Assembly: GCF_016735695.1 (NCBI RefSeq) | Contig: NZ_JAERQD010000031.1 | Coordinates: 1 to 64,000, forward strand | Direction of reading: 5' to 3' | Length of the DNA: 64,000 nucleotides | Source of the DNA: Microvirga zambiensis WSM3693 | GTDB lineage: Bacteria; Pseudomonadota; Alphaproteobacteria; Rhizobiales; Beijerinckiaceae | Shown: piece by piece, positions 53,736 to 63,644 of the stretch | Numbering within the stretch: the first letter of the stretch is position 1 | Layout: the number at the start of each line of letters is the position of its first letter | Translations under genes and position numbers: made by a program | The notes under the pieces: model-generated | Told to the model about the DNA's origin: nothing | Seen by the model: the letters and a program-made list of their open reading frames with translations, nothing else | Databases searched by the model: none

Positions 53736-54719
53736 CTATTGCTTCGGGATCCCGGCCTTCTCGATCACCGCCCGCCATTTTTCGATGTCGGAGCGCAGGC
53801 GCTGGCTCAGCTCGGCCGGCGTCTCGCTGCGGGCCTCGATGCCCAGATCGAGCAGTCGCGCCTTCACGTCATCCGCCTTCAGGATGTCCTGCAGGGCCTT
53901 GTTGAGGGTGTCGATGATCGGCTGCGGCGTTCCCTTCGGCGCGAACAGGGCGTTCCACGAGGTGACGTCGAAGCCCTCGATTCCGGATTCGCGCACGGTC
54001 GGGACATCGGGCATGGCGGCGGAACGGTTCGGCCCGGAGGATGCAATCGCCCTCACCTGCTTGCCTTCGAGACCGGATTTCACCGCAGCCTGCGAATCGA
54101 TCAGCAGATGGCTGTCGTCGCGCAGCAGCGACACCAGTGCATCGGGCGTGCTGCGGAACGGCACATGAACCATGTCGGCACCCGACTCGGCCTTGAAGAG
54201 CACCGAGGAGAGATGCTGGCTGCTGCCGACGGCCACAGTCGCGACATTCAGGGAGCCGGGCTTGGCCTTCGCCTGCTGGAGCAGATCCTCGAGCGTCTTG
54301 AAGCTCGAATTGGCATTGACGACGAAGAGGAAGTCGAATGTTCCAAGGGTCGAGATCGGCACGAAATCCGTCACCGGGTTGAACGGCAGGTTGGCGAAGA
54401 GCGGCACGCTGATGGCCGTGCCGTTGGTGAGCATGGTCAGGGTGTAGCCGTCCGGTTCCCCCGAGAGGGCGGCGCGGGCGGCGGTGATGCCCCCCGCCCC
54501 CGGCATGTTCTCGACGATGAAGCGCTGCCCGAGCTTTTCGCTCAGCTTTTCCGACACGATGCGGATCGTGATGTCGGCGACACCGCCGGCTCCGAACGGA
54601 ACGACCACCTTGACAGGGCGTGTCGGATAGGCCGGCTGCGCCTGTGCCGGCATCGCGGCGGAAAGACCAGCTGCCACGCCAAACGCCAGCAACGTTCGCC
54701 TCGCAATGGTTTCGAACAT
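53736..54719 (-). CDS. Bug-type binding protein 2
   Basis: 327 residues, TctC/Bug family, with a signal peptide (FGVAAGLSAAMPAQAQPAYP) and the family features YPTRPVKVVVPFGAGGVADI, NGTAISVPLF and ESGIEGFDVTSWNALFAPKGTP. It is only distantly similar to Bug protein 1. It follows ligI on the same strand after 41 bases, and probably captures an aromatic or tricarboxylic ligand such as pyrone dicarboxylate. No membrane partner is in the window. Confidence 0.88.
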   Translation of the reverse strand: MFETIARRTLLAFGVAAGLSAAMPAQAQPAYPTRPVKVVVPFGAGGVADITIRIVSEKLSEKLGQRFIVENMPGAGGITAARAALSGEPDGYTLTMLTNGTAISVPLFANLPFNPVTDFVPISTLGTFDFLFVVNANSSFKTLEDLLQQAKAKPGSLNVATVAVGSSQHLSSVLFKAESGADMVHVPFRSTPDALVSLLRDDSHLLIDSQAAVKSGLEGKQVRAIASSGPNRSAAMPDVPTVRESGIEGFDVTSWNALFAPKGTPQPIIDTLNKALQDILKADDVKARLLDLGIEARSETPAELSQRLRSDIEKWRAVIEKAGIPKQ

Positions 54720-54760
54720 GATGTGTTTCTCCCTGAATTCTTATGTGTTTGCCGCGGCAC

Positions 54761-55639
54761 TCAATCCGCGAAGCGGAACAGGCGTGCCGGGTTGTCGACG
54801 AGCAGCTTGCGCTGCAGGACGGGATCCTCGGTGTAGAGGGGAATGAGATCGACGAGATCGCCATCGTCGGGCATGACGGGCACATTCGGATGCGGCCAGT
54901 CCGTCCCCCAGAGAACGCGATCGGGCGCCGCCTCGATCAAGGCACGGCCGAAGGGAGCGACGTCGTGAAAGGGCGGCCCAGTCCGCGACATGCGTTCCGG
55001 GCAGGTGACCTTGACCCAGCATTTCTCGTCATCGCGCAGCAGATCGAGCAATGCGGTGAAGGCCGGCTGACCCAGCCCCTGCGCGACATCGACGACCCCC
55101 ATGTGGTCGAGCACGTAAGAGACGGGCAAGGCAGTCAGCCTGGGTCTGAAATCGGGCAATAGCGTCGCCGGAAGATACAGGTCCACATGCCAGCCGAACG
55201 CGGCGACGCGCTCCACGATCCGGTCGAAGGACGACATGTCCGGAAGCTTGCCGAGGCGCGGCAGGAAGGTGAAGCGGCATCCCGTGATGCCGGCATCGGT
55301 GAGTCGCTGGAGATCCCGATCGCTGAACGCCTCGTCGACATTTGCAACGCCCTTGTAGCGTCCGCCGCTCTGGGCGATCGCATCGGTCACCACGCGGTTG
55401 TCGCGGCCGTGCGGCGTCGCATTGACGATCACCGCCCGCTCGACCCCGAGCCGTTCGTGCAGCGCCTTGAACATCTCCAGCGGCGCATCCGGCGGCGTAT
55501 AGGGGCGCTCCGGTACGTAAGGATAAAGGTGATTGGGCCCGAAGATATGGCAATGCGTGTCGCAGGCCTTCGGCGGGAGCTTGAAGGACGGCACATGCGG
55601 ATCGGGATGCGGAGGCGGGATCAGGGGCGCTGACGTCAT
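54761..55639 (-). CDS. ligI: 2-pyrone-4,6-dicarboxylate hydrolase-like amidohydrolase
   Basis: 292 residues from the ATG at 55639; upstream in-frame sequence crosses the operator and is not conserved. It is an amidohydrolase-fold protein of the LigI type with HxH in ACDTHCHIFGP, the YTPPDAP segment, a His in DHMG and TDWPHPN with the catalytic Asp. LigI opens pyrone dicarboxylate to 4-oxalomesaconate in the 4,5-cleavage pathway. It is divergent from the LysR gene across 216 bases holding site b. Confidence 0.9.
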   Translation of the reverse strand: MTSAPLIPPPHPDPHVPSFKLPPKACDTHCHIFGPNHLYPYVPERPYTPPDAPLEMFKALHERLGVERAVIVNATPHGRDNRVVTDAIAQSGGRYKGVANVDEAFSDRDLQRLTDAGITGCRFTFLPRLGKLPDMSSFDRIVERVAAFGWHVDLYLPATLLPDFRPRLTALPVSYVLDHMGVVDVAQGLGQPAFTALLDLLRDDEKCWVKVTCPERMSRTGPPFHDVAPFGRALIEAAPDRVLWGTDWPHPNVPVMPDDGDLVDLIPLYTEDPVLQRKLLVDNPARLFRFAD

Positions 55640-55774
55640 GCTGCCGTTCGGATGAGCGTTGATCGAGAGCCTTTTCAGGCGGATCGAAGAATGTCGGGCA
55701 TGGTCACGCCGGCAGGCTGCCGCCCGCCTCGCCTTCCCATCCTTCGAGAGTCGGGCCGAGCATGGGCATCGCCA

Positions 55775-55823
55775 AAACATGAAGCAAATGGTTTATATTT
55801 GTCTATTGATGAATTTGTTTCAT
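55775..55823. promoter_or_regulatory. LysR-type operator candidate, site b
   Basis: The first part (55775-55794) matches site a. ATGAAGCAAAT (55779-55789) faces ATTTGTTTCAT (55813-55823), an inverted repeat with one mismatch, centres 34 bases apart. It lies between divergent ligI and the LysR gene, 33 bases before the regulator start, the classic place for LysR autoregulation and target activation. Confidence 0.7.
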
Positions 55824-55855
55824 CTTTAGCAAGAGAGCCGACTTCGGAGACCTGC

Positions 55856-56803
55856 ATGCGTATCGACTTCCTTGGCCTTCACGCCTTCGTCGCCATTGCC
55901 GAGCGCGGCAGCTTCCAGCATGCGGCCGCCCATCTGAACCTTTCGCAGACCGCGCTCAGCCATCGGATCCGGAAGCTGGAAGAGGATCTCGGCGTAAAAC
56001 TCCTGTCACGCACGACCCGGGAGGTTTCGCTCACGCAGGCCGGGCTCAATCTGTTGCCAAGGGTGAAGGAGACCATCGAAAGCCTCGCCGTCTCTCTCGA
56101 CGACCTGCGCCAGGAGGGCCGCAGCCGGCAGGAGACCCTGTCGATCGGCTGCCTGCCGACCATCGCCTCCGGGCGCCTGCCGCGGGTGCTGCATTCTTTC
56201 CAGGAACGGCATCCGGATGTGCTGGTGCGGATCTACGACAATTCGGCAACCGAGATCAGCACCCTGGTCCAGGATGGCACCATCGCTTTCGGCATCACCC
56301 TCGTCGCAGCCCATCGCTGGGATTTCGACATCGAACTGCTGATGAAGGACCCGTTCACCCTCGTCTGCCCAGACGATCACCCCCTCGCCGCGCAGGCGAC
56401 CGCGAGCTGGGCGGACCTTGCAGACGAACCTCTGATCCGGATCAGCCCGCAGACCGGAAACCGGATCATCATCGACGATGCGCTGGGGAGCCGCCGGGAG
56501 GCGCTGAGCTGGCGCTACGAGGTGCAGCACATCCAGACGGCGGTCGCCCTCGTCCGGGCCGGCGTGGCGCTGACCGTCATTCCGAGCCTCGCCTTCGATA
56601 CGGTCGATGAGCGCGGGCTGAAGCTGATCCCCCTGCGCAATCCGAGCGTCACCCGCCAGCTCGGCATCATCTCGAAACGCGGCACGCCGCTCTCGCCCCT
56701 GGCGGACGAGCTGCGCAAGCTGATTGTGCAGGCCTTCGCGGAACCGAGGCAGAAGCGAGGATCTCCTCGCACCGCGATGAAAAAAATTCATCAAAGCCCA
56801 TAA
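55856..56803 (+). CDS. LysR-family regulator of the lig cluster
   Basis: 315 residues from the ATG at 55856, where the conserved helix-turn-helix begins (MRIDFLGLHAFVAIAERGSF, then AAHLNLSQTALSHRIRKLE). The C-terminal co-inducer domain is complete (SIGCLPTIASGRLPRVL, PFTLVCPDDHPLA). An upstream start at 55652 would cross the operator and is rejected. Its location between ligI and galB and the shared operators suggest that it is a LigR/GalR-like activator responding to protocatechuate or a ring-cleavage product. Confidence 0.93.
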   Translation: MRIDFLGLHAFVAIAERGSFQHAAAHLNLSQTALSHRIRKLEEDLGVKLLSRTTREVSLTQAGLNLLPRVKETIESLAVSLDDLRQEGRSRQETLSIGCLPTIASGRLPRVLHSFQERHPDVLVRIYDNSATEISTLVQDGTIAFGITLVAAHRWDFDIELLMKDPFTLVCPDDHPLAAQATASWADLADEPLIRISPQTGNRIIIDDALGSRREALSWRYEVQHIQTAVALVRAGVALTVIPSLAFDTVDERGLKLIPLRNPSVTRQLGIISKRGTPLSPLADELRKLIVQAFAEPRQKRGSPRTAMKKIHQSP

Positions 56804-56829
56804 ACAAACCATTTGATGCACCCAAATGG
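56802..56829. promoter_or_regulatory. LysR-type operator candidate, site c
   Basis: AAACAAACCATTTG (56802-56815) is the reverse complement of the core shared with site a. Together with CAAATGG (56823-56829) it makes a perfect dyad CCATTTG-N7-CAAATGG (56809-56829), consistent with the LysR T-N11-A pattern. TGATGCACCC is repeated directly at 56814 and 56831. The site overlaps the LysR stop region and lies 90 bases before galB. Confidence 0.7.
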
Positions 56830-56918
56830 CTGATGCACCCTCCGGTCGATCCATTCAACCCGGCATTCCAGGCTGGCCGCAGGCAGCCTGACCGACGAAC
56901 CCCATTTCAGAGGCACCG

Positions 56919-57641
56919 ATGAATACTGGAAAGACCGGCTTGGTTGTGACCGCCCACCCGGGCGACTTCGTGTGGCGGGCGGGCGGCGCGATCGCCCTTC
57001 ATGCCCGCAAAGGCTATCGCATGAAGATCGTCTGCCTCTCCTATGGCGAGCGCGGCGAAAGCCAATGGGCCTGGAAGAAGGGCGACGTGTCCCTCGCCGA
57101 GGTCAAGTCCCAGCGGCAGGAGGAGGCCCAGCGCGCGGCCGAAACGCTCGGTGCCGAGATCGAGTTCTTCGATGCGGGCGATTATCCGCTCCACACCACG
57201 CCCGAAATGCTCGACCGCCTCGTCGATATCTACCGCGAGATGAAACCCTCCTTCGTGCTCACCCACTCGCTTGAGGATCCCTATAACGTCGACCACCCGG
57301 AGGCGACGCGCTTTGCGCAAGAGGCGCGCATCATCGCGCAGGCGGCCGGCCACAAGCCGAATCCGGACCTCGCCTACAATGCGCCGCCGGTCTTCCTGTT
57401 CGAGCCACACCAGCCCGAGCAGTGCAACTACAAGCCCAACGTGATCCTCAACATCGACGATGTCTGGGAGACGAAGCGCAAGGCCTTCGAGATCCTCGCC
57501 GCCCAGAAGCACCTGTGGGAATACTACACCCGCGTCGCACTCAATCGCGGCATGCAGGGCGGCCGGAACTCGGGCAAGGCCATGACCTATGGCGAAGCCT
57601 ACCAGCGCATCTTCCCGCAGATCGTCGAGGAACTGGCATGA
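56919..57641 (+). CDS. galB: 4-oxalomesaconate hydratase, PIG-L type (GalB-like)
   Basis: 240 residues of the PIG-L/LmbE fold: [13 protein letters not shown] (the usual HPDD/HPxD metal motif as HPGD) and [13 protein letters not shown] with the third metal ligand. PIG-L members in protocatechuate and gallate clusters (GalB) hydrate 4-oxalomesaconate to 4-carboxy-4-hydroxy-2-oxoadipate, replacing the unrelated LigJ. The neighbours ligK and ligI make this the likely role. The next gene starts within its stop codon (4-base overlap). Confidence 0.85.
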   Translation: MNTGKTGLVVTAHPGDFVWRAGGAIALHARKGYRMKIVCLSYGERGESQWAWKKGDVSLAEVKSQRQEEAQRAAETLGAEIEFFDAGDYPLHTTPEMLDRLVDIYREMKPSFVLTHSLEDPYNVDHPEATRFAQEARIIAQAAGHKPNPDLAYNAPPVFLFEPHQPEQCNYKPNVILNIDDVWETKRKAFEILAAQKHLWEYYTRVALNRGMQGGRNSGKAMTYGEAYQRIFPQIVEELA

Positions 57642-58330
57642 AGCCCGTCGTCGTCACCAACACGCCGCGCATCGATCAATCGGTCGTCGACCGGCTCGCG
57701 GAACTCGGCACCGCGACGACCCATGAGGCTATGGGCCGCGTCGGCCTCATGAAGCCCTATATGCGGCCGATCTGGCCGGGCGCGCAGGTCGCCGGGAGCG
57801 CCGTCACCGTGCTCGCCCAGCCCGGCGACAACTGGATGATCCATGTCGCCGTCGAGCAGTGCAAACCCGGCGACATCCTGGTCGTGGGTGTGACCGCCGA
57901 CAACACCGATGGCATGTTCGGCGACCTCCTCGCCACCTCGCTCAAGGCGCGCGGCGTCGTCGGCCTCGTGATCGATGCCGGCGTGCGCGACGTGAAGACC
58001 TTGACCGAGATGGGTTTTCCCGTGTGGTCCCGTGCGGTTTCAGCCAAAGGGACTGTGAAAGCGACCCTCGGGTCGGTCAACGTCCCGGTGGTCTGTGCCG
58101 GCACCCTGGTGAAGCCGGGCGACGTGATCGTGGCCGACGACGACGGTGTCGTCGTGATTCCGCGCAAGGAAGCCGCAGCCGTTGCGGAGGCCGGAGAAGC
58201 GCGCGTCGCCAATGAGGGCGCCAAGCGAGAGGCCCTGGCCTCCGGCACCCTCGGACTCGATCTCTACAAGATGCGCGAGCCGCTGGCCAAGGCCGGCCTC
58301 GTCTATGTCGAATACAAGGACGAGGACTGA
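57638..58330 (+). CDS. ligK: 4-carboxy-4-hydroxy-2-oxoadipate aldolase (RraA-like)
   Basis: 230 residues from the ATG at 57638; upstream in-frame sequence is galB shadow. RraA/aldolase-fold protein: [36 protein letters not shown] and [10 protein letters not shown] with metal-binding Asp. LigK/GalC/HMG aldolases cleave the six-carbon acid to pyruvate and oxaloacetate, the end of the 4,5 route. Length matches ligK and is longer than RraA. Confidence 0.9.
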   Translation: MKPVVVTNTPRIDQSVVDRLAELGTATTHEAMGRVGLMKPYMRPIWPGAQVAGSAVTVLAQPGDNWMIHVAVEQCKPGDILVVGVTADNTDGMFGDLLATSLKARGVVGLVIDAGVRDVKTLTEMGFPVWSRAVSAKGTVKATLGSVNVPVVCAGTLVKPGDVIVADDDGVVVIPRKEAAAVAEAGEARVANEGAKREALASGTLGLDLYKMREPLAKAGLVYVEYKDED

Positions 58331-58366
58331 CGGTTTCGTCGGTCACATGGGGAACGGTGAAATCGG

Positions 58367-59185
58367 ATGAGTCTCGGGATTGCCTTCATCGGCTATGGCG
58401 AAGTCGGCCAGCTCTTCGCACGACAGCTCGCTGCCAAACCGGGCGTGCGCATCGGGGTCTATGACATCCTGTTCGGTGATCCGGAGACGGGGCCGCTGCT
58501 TCGCGAGCAGGCCCGCGAGGCGGGCGTCCATGCCGCTTCCGACCTGGGCAATCTGTGCCGCGAGGCCGATATCGTCATTTCCGCAGTGACGGCCGATTCT
58601 GCCGTCGCTGTGGCCTCTCAGGCGGCGCCTCACATCCATTCGTCGCAGATCTATATCGACCTCAATTCCGTCTCCCCCGCGACGAAGGAGCGGGCCGCAG
58701 AACACATCCGGCAAAGCGGTGCGGGTTTCGTCGAGTTCGCCGTGATGGCACCTGTCCGGGATCCGGGGATCGAGGTTCCGATTCTGAGCGGCGGCCAAGC
58801 AGCGGAAGCCGTTTCGACGCGCCTCAACGAACTCGGGATGAAGATCACGCCCGTCAGCACCGGGATCGGCACCGCCTCTGCTACGAAACTCTGCCGCAGC
58901 ATCGTGATCAAGGGCATGGAGGCCCTGATGGTGGATTTCACCCTCGCTTCGGAGAAAGCAGGCGTCATGCCGGCGGTCCTCGCGAGCCTGAAGGCCTCCT
59001 ATCCCGGCATGGATTGGGAAAACGTTGCGAAGGTCATGATGTCCCGCGTCAAGCAGCACGGCATCCGGCGCGCCGCGGAGATGCGCGAAGCAAGCCGCAT
59101 GATCGACGAGTTCGGTCTCGACGGCTCCCTCGCGAAGGCGATCGCGGATCGGCACGAGAGTTTTGCCAAGGCTGATAGAACCTAG
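58367..59185 (+). CDS. 6-phosphogluconate dehydrogenase-like NAD(P) oxidoreductase
   Basis: 272 residues. The N terminus has a Rossmann motif GYGEVGQLF (GxGxxG), then AVTADSAV and IDLNSVSP as in beta-hydroxyacid dehydrogenases, and the catalytic Lys probably in TKLCRSIVIKG. The C-terminal domain resembles DUF1932. It is cotranscribed with galB and ligK. It might reduce or oxidise a pathway intermediate; whether it replaces the absent LigC (carboxymuconate semialdehyde dehydrogenase) is open. Confidence 0.85.
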   Translation: MSLGIAFIGYGEVGQLFARQLAAKPGVRIGVYDILFGDPETGPLLREQAREAGVHAASDLGNLCREADIVISAVTADSAVAVASQAAPHIHSSQIYIDLNSVSPATKERAAEHIRQSGAGFVEFAVMAPVRDPGIEVPILSGGQAAEAVSTRLNELGMKITPVSTGIGTASATKLCRSIVIKGMEALMVDFTLASEKAGVMPAVLASLKASYPGMDWENVAKVMMSRVKQHGIRRAAEMREASRMIDEFGLDGSLAKAIADRHESFAKADRT

Positions 59186-59269
59186 GATTGCTTGAGGACA
59201 GGCGGCGCTGCCCTCAACGTCATTCCCGGCCGTAGCGTTAGCGGAGGGGAAGGGAATCTGACACCCTCA

Positions 59270-59360
59270 CGTCATGGCCGGCCTCGTGCCGGCCATCGCG
59301 ATACCGAAAAGCGCGGCGCCTCTAGCATCGAGATCACCGGCACAAGGCCGGTGATGACGT
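59270..59360. repeat. nested REP-like hairpin pair
   Basis: Two hairpins, ATGGCCGGC-CTCGT-GCCGGCCAT (59274-59296) and ATCACCGGC-ACAAG-GCCGGTGAT (59333-59355), are themselves inverted copies of one another: CGTCAT starts the first and ATGACG ends the second. This is typical of paired bacterial interspersed elements. It lies between the convergent 6PGDH-like gene and pobA, where it may help terminate both transcripts. Confidence 0.8.
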
Positions 59361-59366
59361 GGTGGG

Positions 59367-60539
<1,173 letters not shown>

Positions 60540-60568
60540 CTATCTCCTTGCAGATCCGTTGCCGTATT

Positions 60569-61633
60569 TTACAAATCGGTCTTCGAAGGCACGAAGCTGA
60601 GGCCTGCGGCGAGAGATTGAGCCCTGCTCAAGGCTGCGGCCGAGGTGACCACCATCTGCGGCAGCACCATCCATTCGAGCGTCCAGGCAGCCCCTGAGCG
60701 CTCGCTCTCATGCACCAGCGCCTGATGCAGGATGCCGAGCATACCCGCATTGAAGCGGGCGAGGGTCACGAGCACTTCCGCCGGGACGGGGTTGGATTTG
60801 TGCGGCATGGCGGACGATACGCCGCCCGTTGCAAGCTTCACCTCCCCGACCTCGTTCTGGGCCATGAGGGCAATGTCCTGCCCGATCTTGCCGAGGGTGC
60901 CGGTGAGTAGTGAGAGGAACGAGCCGAACTCGCCGATCCTGTCCCGCTGCGAATGCCAGGACGGCGCAAGACCAAGACCGAGAATTTCGGCAAGAGCATC
61001 GGCCACCGCATCGCCGTGTCCTTTCAGCTCGCTGCGGGTGCCGACGGGGCCGCCCAGCTGGATCACCAGGAGGCGTGGGGCGAGAGCCTGCAGCGACGCC
61101 CTGTGACGCTCCAGGGGCTGGATCCACGTGTCGATCTTGTCCGCTGCGGTGAAGGGAAGCGCCTGCTGCATGCGCGTATGCGCCATGAGCCGGACCGCGC
61201 CATCGCGACGGCTCAACCCGTCGAGAGAATGGATCAGGGTATCGAGACGCTGATCGAGGAGCTCGATCACGCTCTTCAGTCGCAGGATCAGGGCGGTATC
61301 GATGATGTCCTGGCTGGTGGCTCCGAGGTGTGCGGACTTGGCATGGGGTTCGCCGATCGCCGCGCGCAACTGCCTGACGAACTCCGGAACGATGACGCCG
61401 TCCCGGGCCAGGCCTTCGGCAAGTTTGCTCCAGTCCGCTTGAAAGGCGTGACAGGCCTCGCCGATCCGCGATGCAGCCTCTTCGCCGATCAGCCCGACCT
61501 TGGCCTCGGCCTCGGCAAGAGCGGCTTCGACCCAGAGCATGGCCGAAAGTTCTGCCTCGTTGGAAAACAACGCCCCCACCTCCTCGTCGCCGACGAGGGC
61601 CTGCAATACGGGAAATGGGAGCGTTCCGGTCAT
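60569..61633 (-). CDS. pcaB: 3-carboxy-cis,cis-muconate cycloisomerase
   Basis: 354 residues from the ATG at 61633. Fumarase/aspartase superfamily: GATSQDIIDTALILR, the signature SSAMPHKSNPVPAE and helical core. PcaB converts the 3,4-cleavage product of protocatechuate to carboxymuconolactone. It starts 13 bases after the end of pcaF. It is the only early beta-ketoadipate enzyme in view; pcaGH, pcaC and pcaD are not in the window. Confidence 0.93.
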   Translation of the reverse strand: MTGTLPFPVLQALVGDEEVGALFSNEAELSAMLWVEAALAEAEAKVGLIGEEAASRIGEACHAFQADWSKLAEGLARDGVIVPEFVRQLRAAIGEPHAKSAHLGATSQDIIDTALILRLKSVIELLDQRLDTLIHSLDGLSRRDGAVRLMAHTRMQQALPFTAADKIDTWIQPLERHRASLQALAPRLLVIQLGGPVGTRSELKGHGDAVADALAEILGLGLAPSWHSQRDRIGEFGSFLSLLTGTLGKIGQDIALMAQNEVGEVKLATGGVSSAMPHKSNPVPAEVLVTLARFNAGMLGILHQALVHESERSGAAWTLEWMVLPQMVVTSAAALSRAQSLAAGLSFVPSKTDL

Positions 61634-61646
61634 TATGAGCCTCGCT

Positions 61647-62852
61647 TCAGACGGCCTCGACGGCAACGGCGATGCCCTGGCCGACGCCGATGCACATGGT
61701 GGCGAGCGCGCGCTTCTTGCCCCGGATCTTGAGCTCGAGCGCGGCCGTGCCGGTGATACGCGCGCCGGACATCCCGAGGGGATGCCCGAGTGCGATGGCG
61801 CCGCCGTTCGGGTTCACATGCTCCGCATCCTCCGGGATCCCGAGTTCGCGCAGGACCGCGATGCCCTGGCTGGCGAAGGCCTCGTTCAGCTCGATCACGT
61901 CGAAATCGGTCGGCTTGAGTCCAAGCCGCGCGCAGAGCTTCTTCGTGGCGGGTGCCGGTCCGATGCCCATGATGCGCGGTGCGACGCCGGCGGTGGCGCC
62001 TCCGAGCACACGGGCGATGGGCTCGAGCCCAAATTTCCGCACGGCTTCTTCAGAGGCGACGATCAGGGCCGCCGCGCCGTCATTGACGCCGGACGCATTG
62101 CCCGCCGTCACCGTGCCATCCTTGCGGAACGGGGTCGACAGCTTCGCCAGCTGCTCGACGGTGGTGTCGCCGCGGGGATGCTCGTCCTTGTCGACGATCA
62201 CCGGATCGCCCTTGCGCTTCGGAATCGTGACCGGCACGATCTCCTGGGCGAGACGGCCGTTGGCTTGGGCGGCAGCCGCCTTCTTCTGCGAGCGGACGGC
62301 AAAGGCGTCCTGATCCGCGCGCGAGACGTTGAAATCGGCGGCCACGTTCTCGCCGGTCTCCGGCATGGAATCGACGCCGTATTGGCTCTTGATCAGTGGG
62401 TTGATGAAGCGCCAGCCGATGGTCGTGTCGTAGATCTCGGCATTGCGCGAGAACGCCGTGTCGGCCTTCGGCATCACGAAGGGCGCGCGCGACATGGATT
62501 CGACGCCACCCGCAATCATGATCTCGGCCTCGCCCGCCTTGATGGCGCGGGCCGCGGCGATGACCGCATCCATGCCCGAGCCACAGAGGCGGTTCATGGT
62601 GGTCCCCGGAATCGAGCCCGGCAGGCCCGCCAGCAGCACGGCCATGCGGGCGACGTTGCGGTTGTCCTCGCCCGCCTGGTTGGCGCAGCCATAGATCACG
62701 TCGTCGATGGCTTCGAAATCGAGGTTCGGCAGCCGCTCGCGCAGTGCCTTCAGTGGAACCGCGGCGAGATCGTCGGCGCGGACACCGGAGAGGGAGCCGC
62801 CATAGCGGCCGATGGGCGTGCGCCCATAGGCGCAGATATAGGCTTCACGCAT
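61647..62852 (-). CDS. pcaF: 3-oxoadipyl-CoA thiolase
   Basis: 401-residue thiolase. Catalytic Cys in NRLCGSGMDAV near residue 90, the His in GGAIALGHPLGMSGAR and the second Cys in MCIGVGQG near the C terminus are all present. N-terminal AYICAYGRTPIGRYGGSLSGVR is typical of PcaF. It splits 3-oxoadipyl-CoA into succinyl-CoA and acetyl-CoA, the last step of the pathway. It follows pcaJ by 1 base. Confidence 0.94.
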   Translation of the reverse strand: MREAYICAYGRTPIGRYGGSLSGVRADDLAAVPLKALRERLPNLDFEAIDDVIYGCANQAGEDNRNVARMAVLLAGLPGSIPGTTMNRLCGSGMDAVIAAARAIKAGEAEIMIAGGVESMSRAPFVMPKADTAFSRNAEIYDTTIGWRFINPLIKSQYGVDSMPETGENVAADFNVSRADQDAFAVRSQKKAAAAQANGRLAQEIVPVTIPKRKGDPVIVDKDEHPRGDTTVEQLAKLSTPFRKDGTVTAGNASGVNDGAAALIVASEEAVRKFGLEPIARVLGGATAGVAPRIMGIGPAPATKKLCARLGLKPTDFDVIELNEAFASQGIAVLRELGIPEDAEHVNPNGGAIALGHPLGMSGARITGTAALELKIRGKKRALATMCIGVGQGIAVAVEAV

Positions 62853-62853
62853 C

Positions 62854-63642
62854 TCAATTCCCCTTCTTGCCGCCGTGAGCTTTCTCGGTCCTGGCCTGAA
62901 GCTCGCGCAGGGTGGTGAGTTCCAATTCGGACGGCGGAGGCGTTTCCTCGAGACGATCCGAGAATCGCGCCTTCCAGCCGCAGGTTTCCTGCACCTTATC
63001 GCGGGTCACGCCCCGATGCATCGACACAACCGTGAATTCCTTCGTTTCGGGGTCGGGCTTCCAGATCGCCAGATCCGTGATCAGCAGCGTCGGGCCCTTG
63101 GTTTTGATGCCGAGCCGCTCCCGGTGGTTGCCGCCTTCGCCATGGCCGAAGGAGGTATAGAAATCGATCTTCTCCACCATGCCGCGGGTCGCCTGCTTCA
63201 TCGTGATGAAGACCTGCTTGCAGGAACTGGCGATCTCGGGCGCGCCACCGCCTCCGGGCAGGCGCACCTTGGGTTTGTGGTAGTCGCCGATCACGGTCGT
63301 GTTGATGTTGCCGAAGCGGTCGAGCTGGGCCGCGCCCAGGAAGCCGATGGAGATGCGCCCGCCCTGGAGCCAGTAGCGGAACATCTCGGGCACCGAGACC
63401 GTGGTCACGGCCGTCTCGCACAGCTCGCCGTCGCCGATGGAGAGCGGAAGCACGTTCGGCGCGGTGCCGATGGTGCCGCTCTCATAGATGAGCGTGATGT
63501 CCGGCGCGTGGGTCAGCCGCGCCACGTTGCAGGCGGCGGAAGGCGCGCCGATGCCGACGAAGCAGACGTCGTCGTTCGACAGCGCCCGCGCCGCGGCGAT
63601 GGTCATCATCTCGTTGGGCGTGAAGTCGGAGAGGTTCGTCAT
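62854..63642 (-). CDS. pcaJ: 3-oxoadipate CoA-transferase beta subunit
   Basis: 262 residues from the ATG at 63642; upstream in-frame sequence is pcaI shadow. CoA transferase family I beta-type: VGIGAPSAACNVAR, the Glu in YESGTIGT as candidate catalytic residue, and GGGGAPEIASS. It transfers CoA from succinyl-CoA to 3-oxoadipate with PcaI. It starts 2 bases after pcaI. The closest relatives could also be CatJ-type enzymes. Confidence 0.9.
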   Translation of the reverse strand: MTNLSDFTPNEMMTIAAARALSNDDVCFVGIGAPSAACNVARLTHAPDITLIYESGTIGTAPNVLPLSIGDGELCETAVTTVSVPEMFRYWLQGGRISIGFLGAAQLDRFGNINTTVIGDYHKPKVRLPGGGGAPEIASSCKQVFITMKQATRGMVEKIDFYTSFGHGEGGNHRERLGIKTKGPTLLITDLAIWKPDPETKEFTVVSMHRGVTRDKVQETCGWKARFSDRLEETPPPSELELTTLRELQARTEKAHGGKKGN

Positions 63643-63644
63643 TC

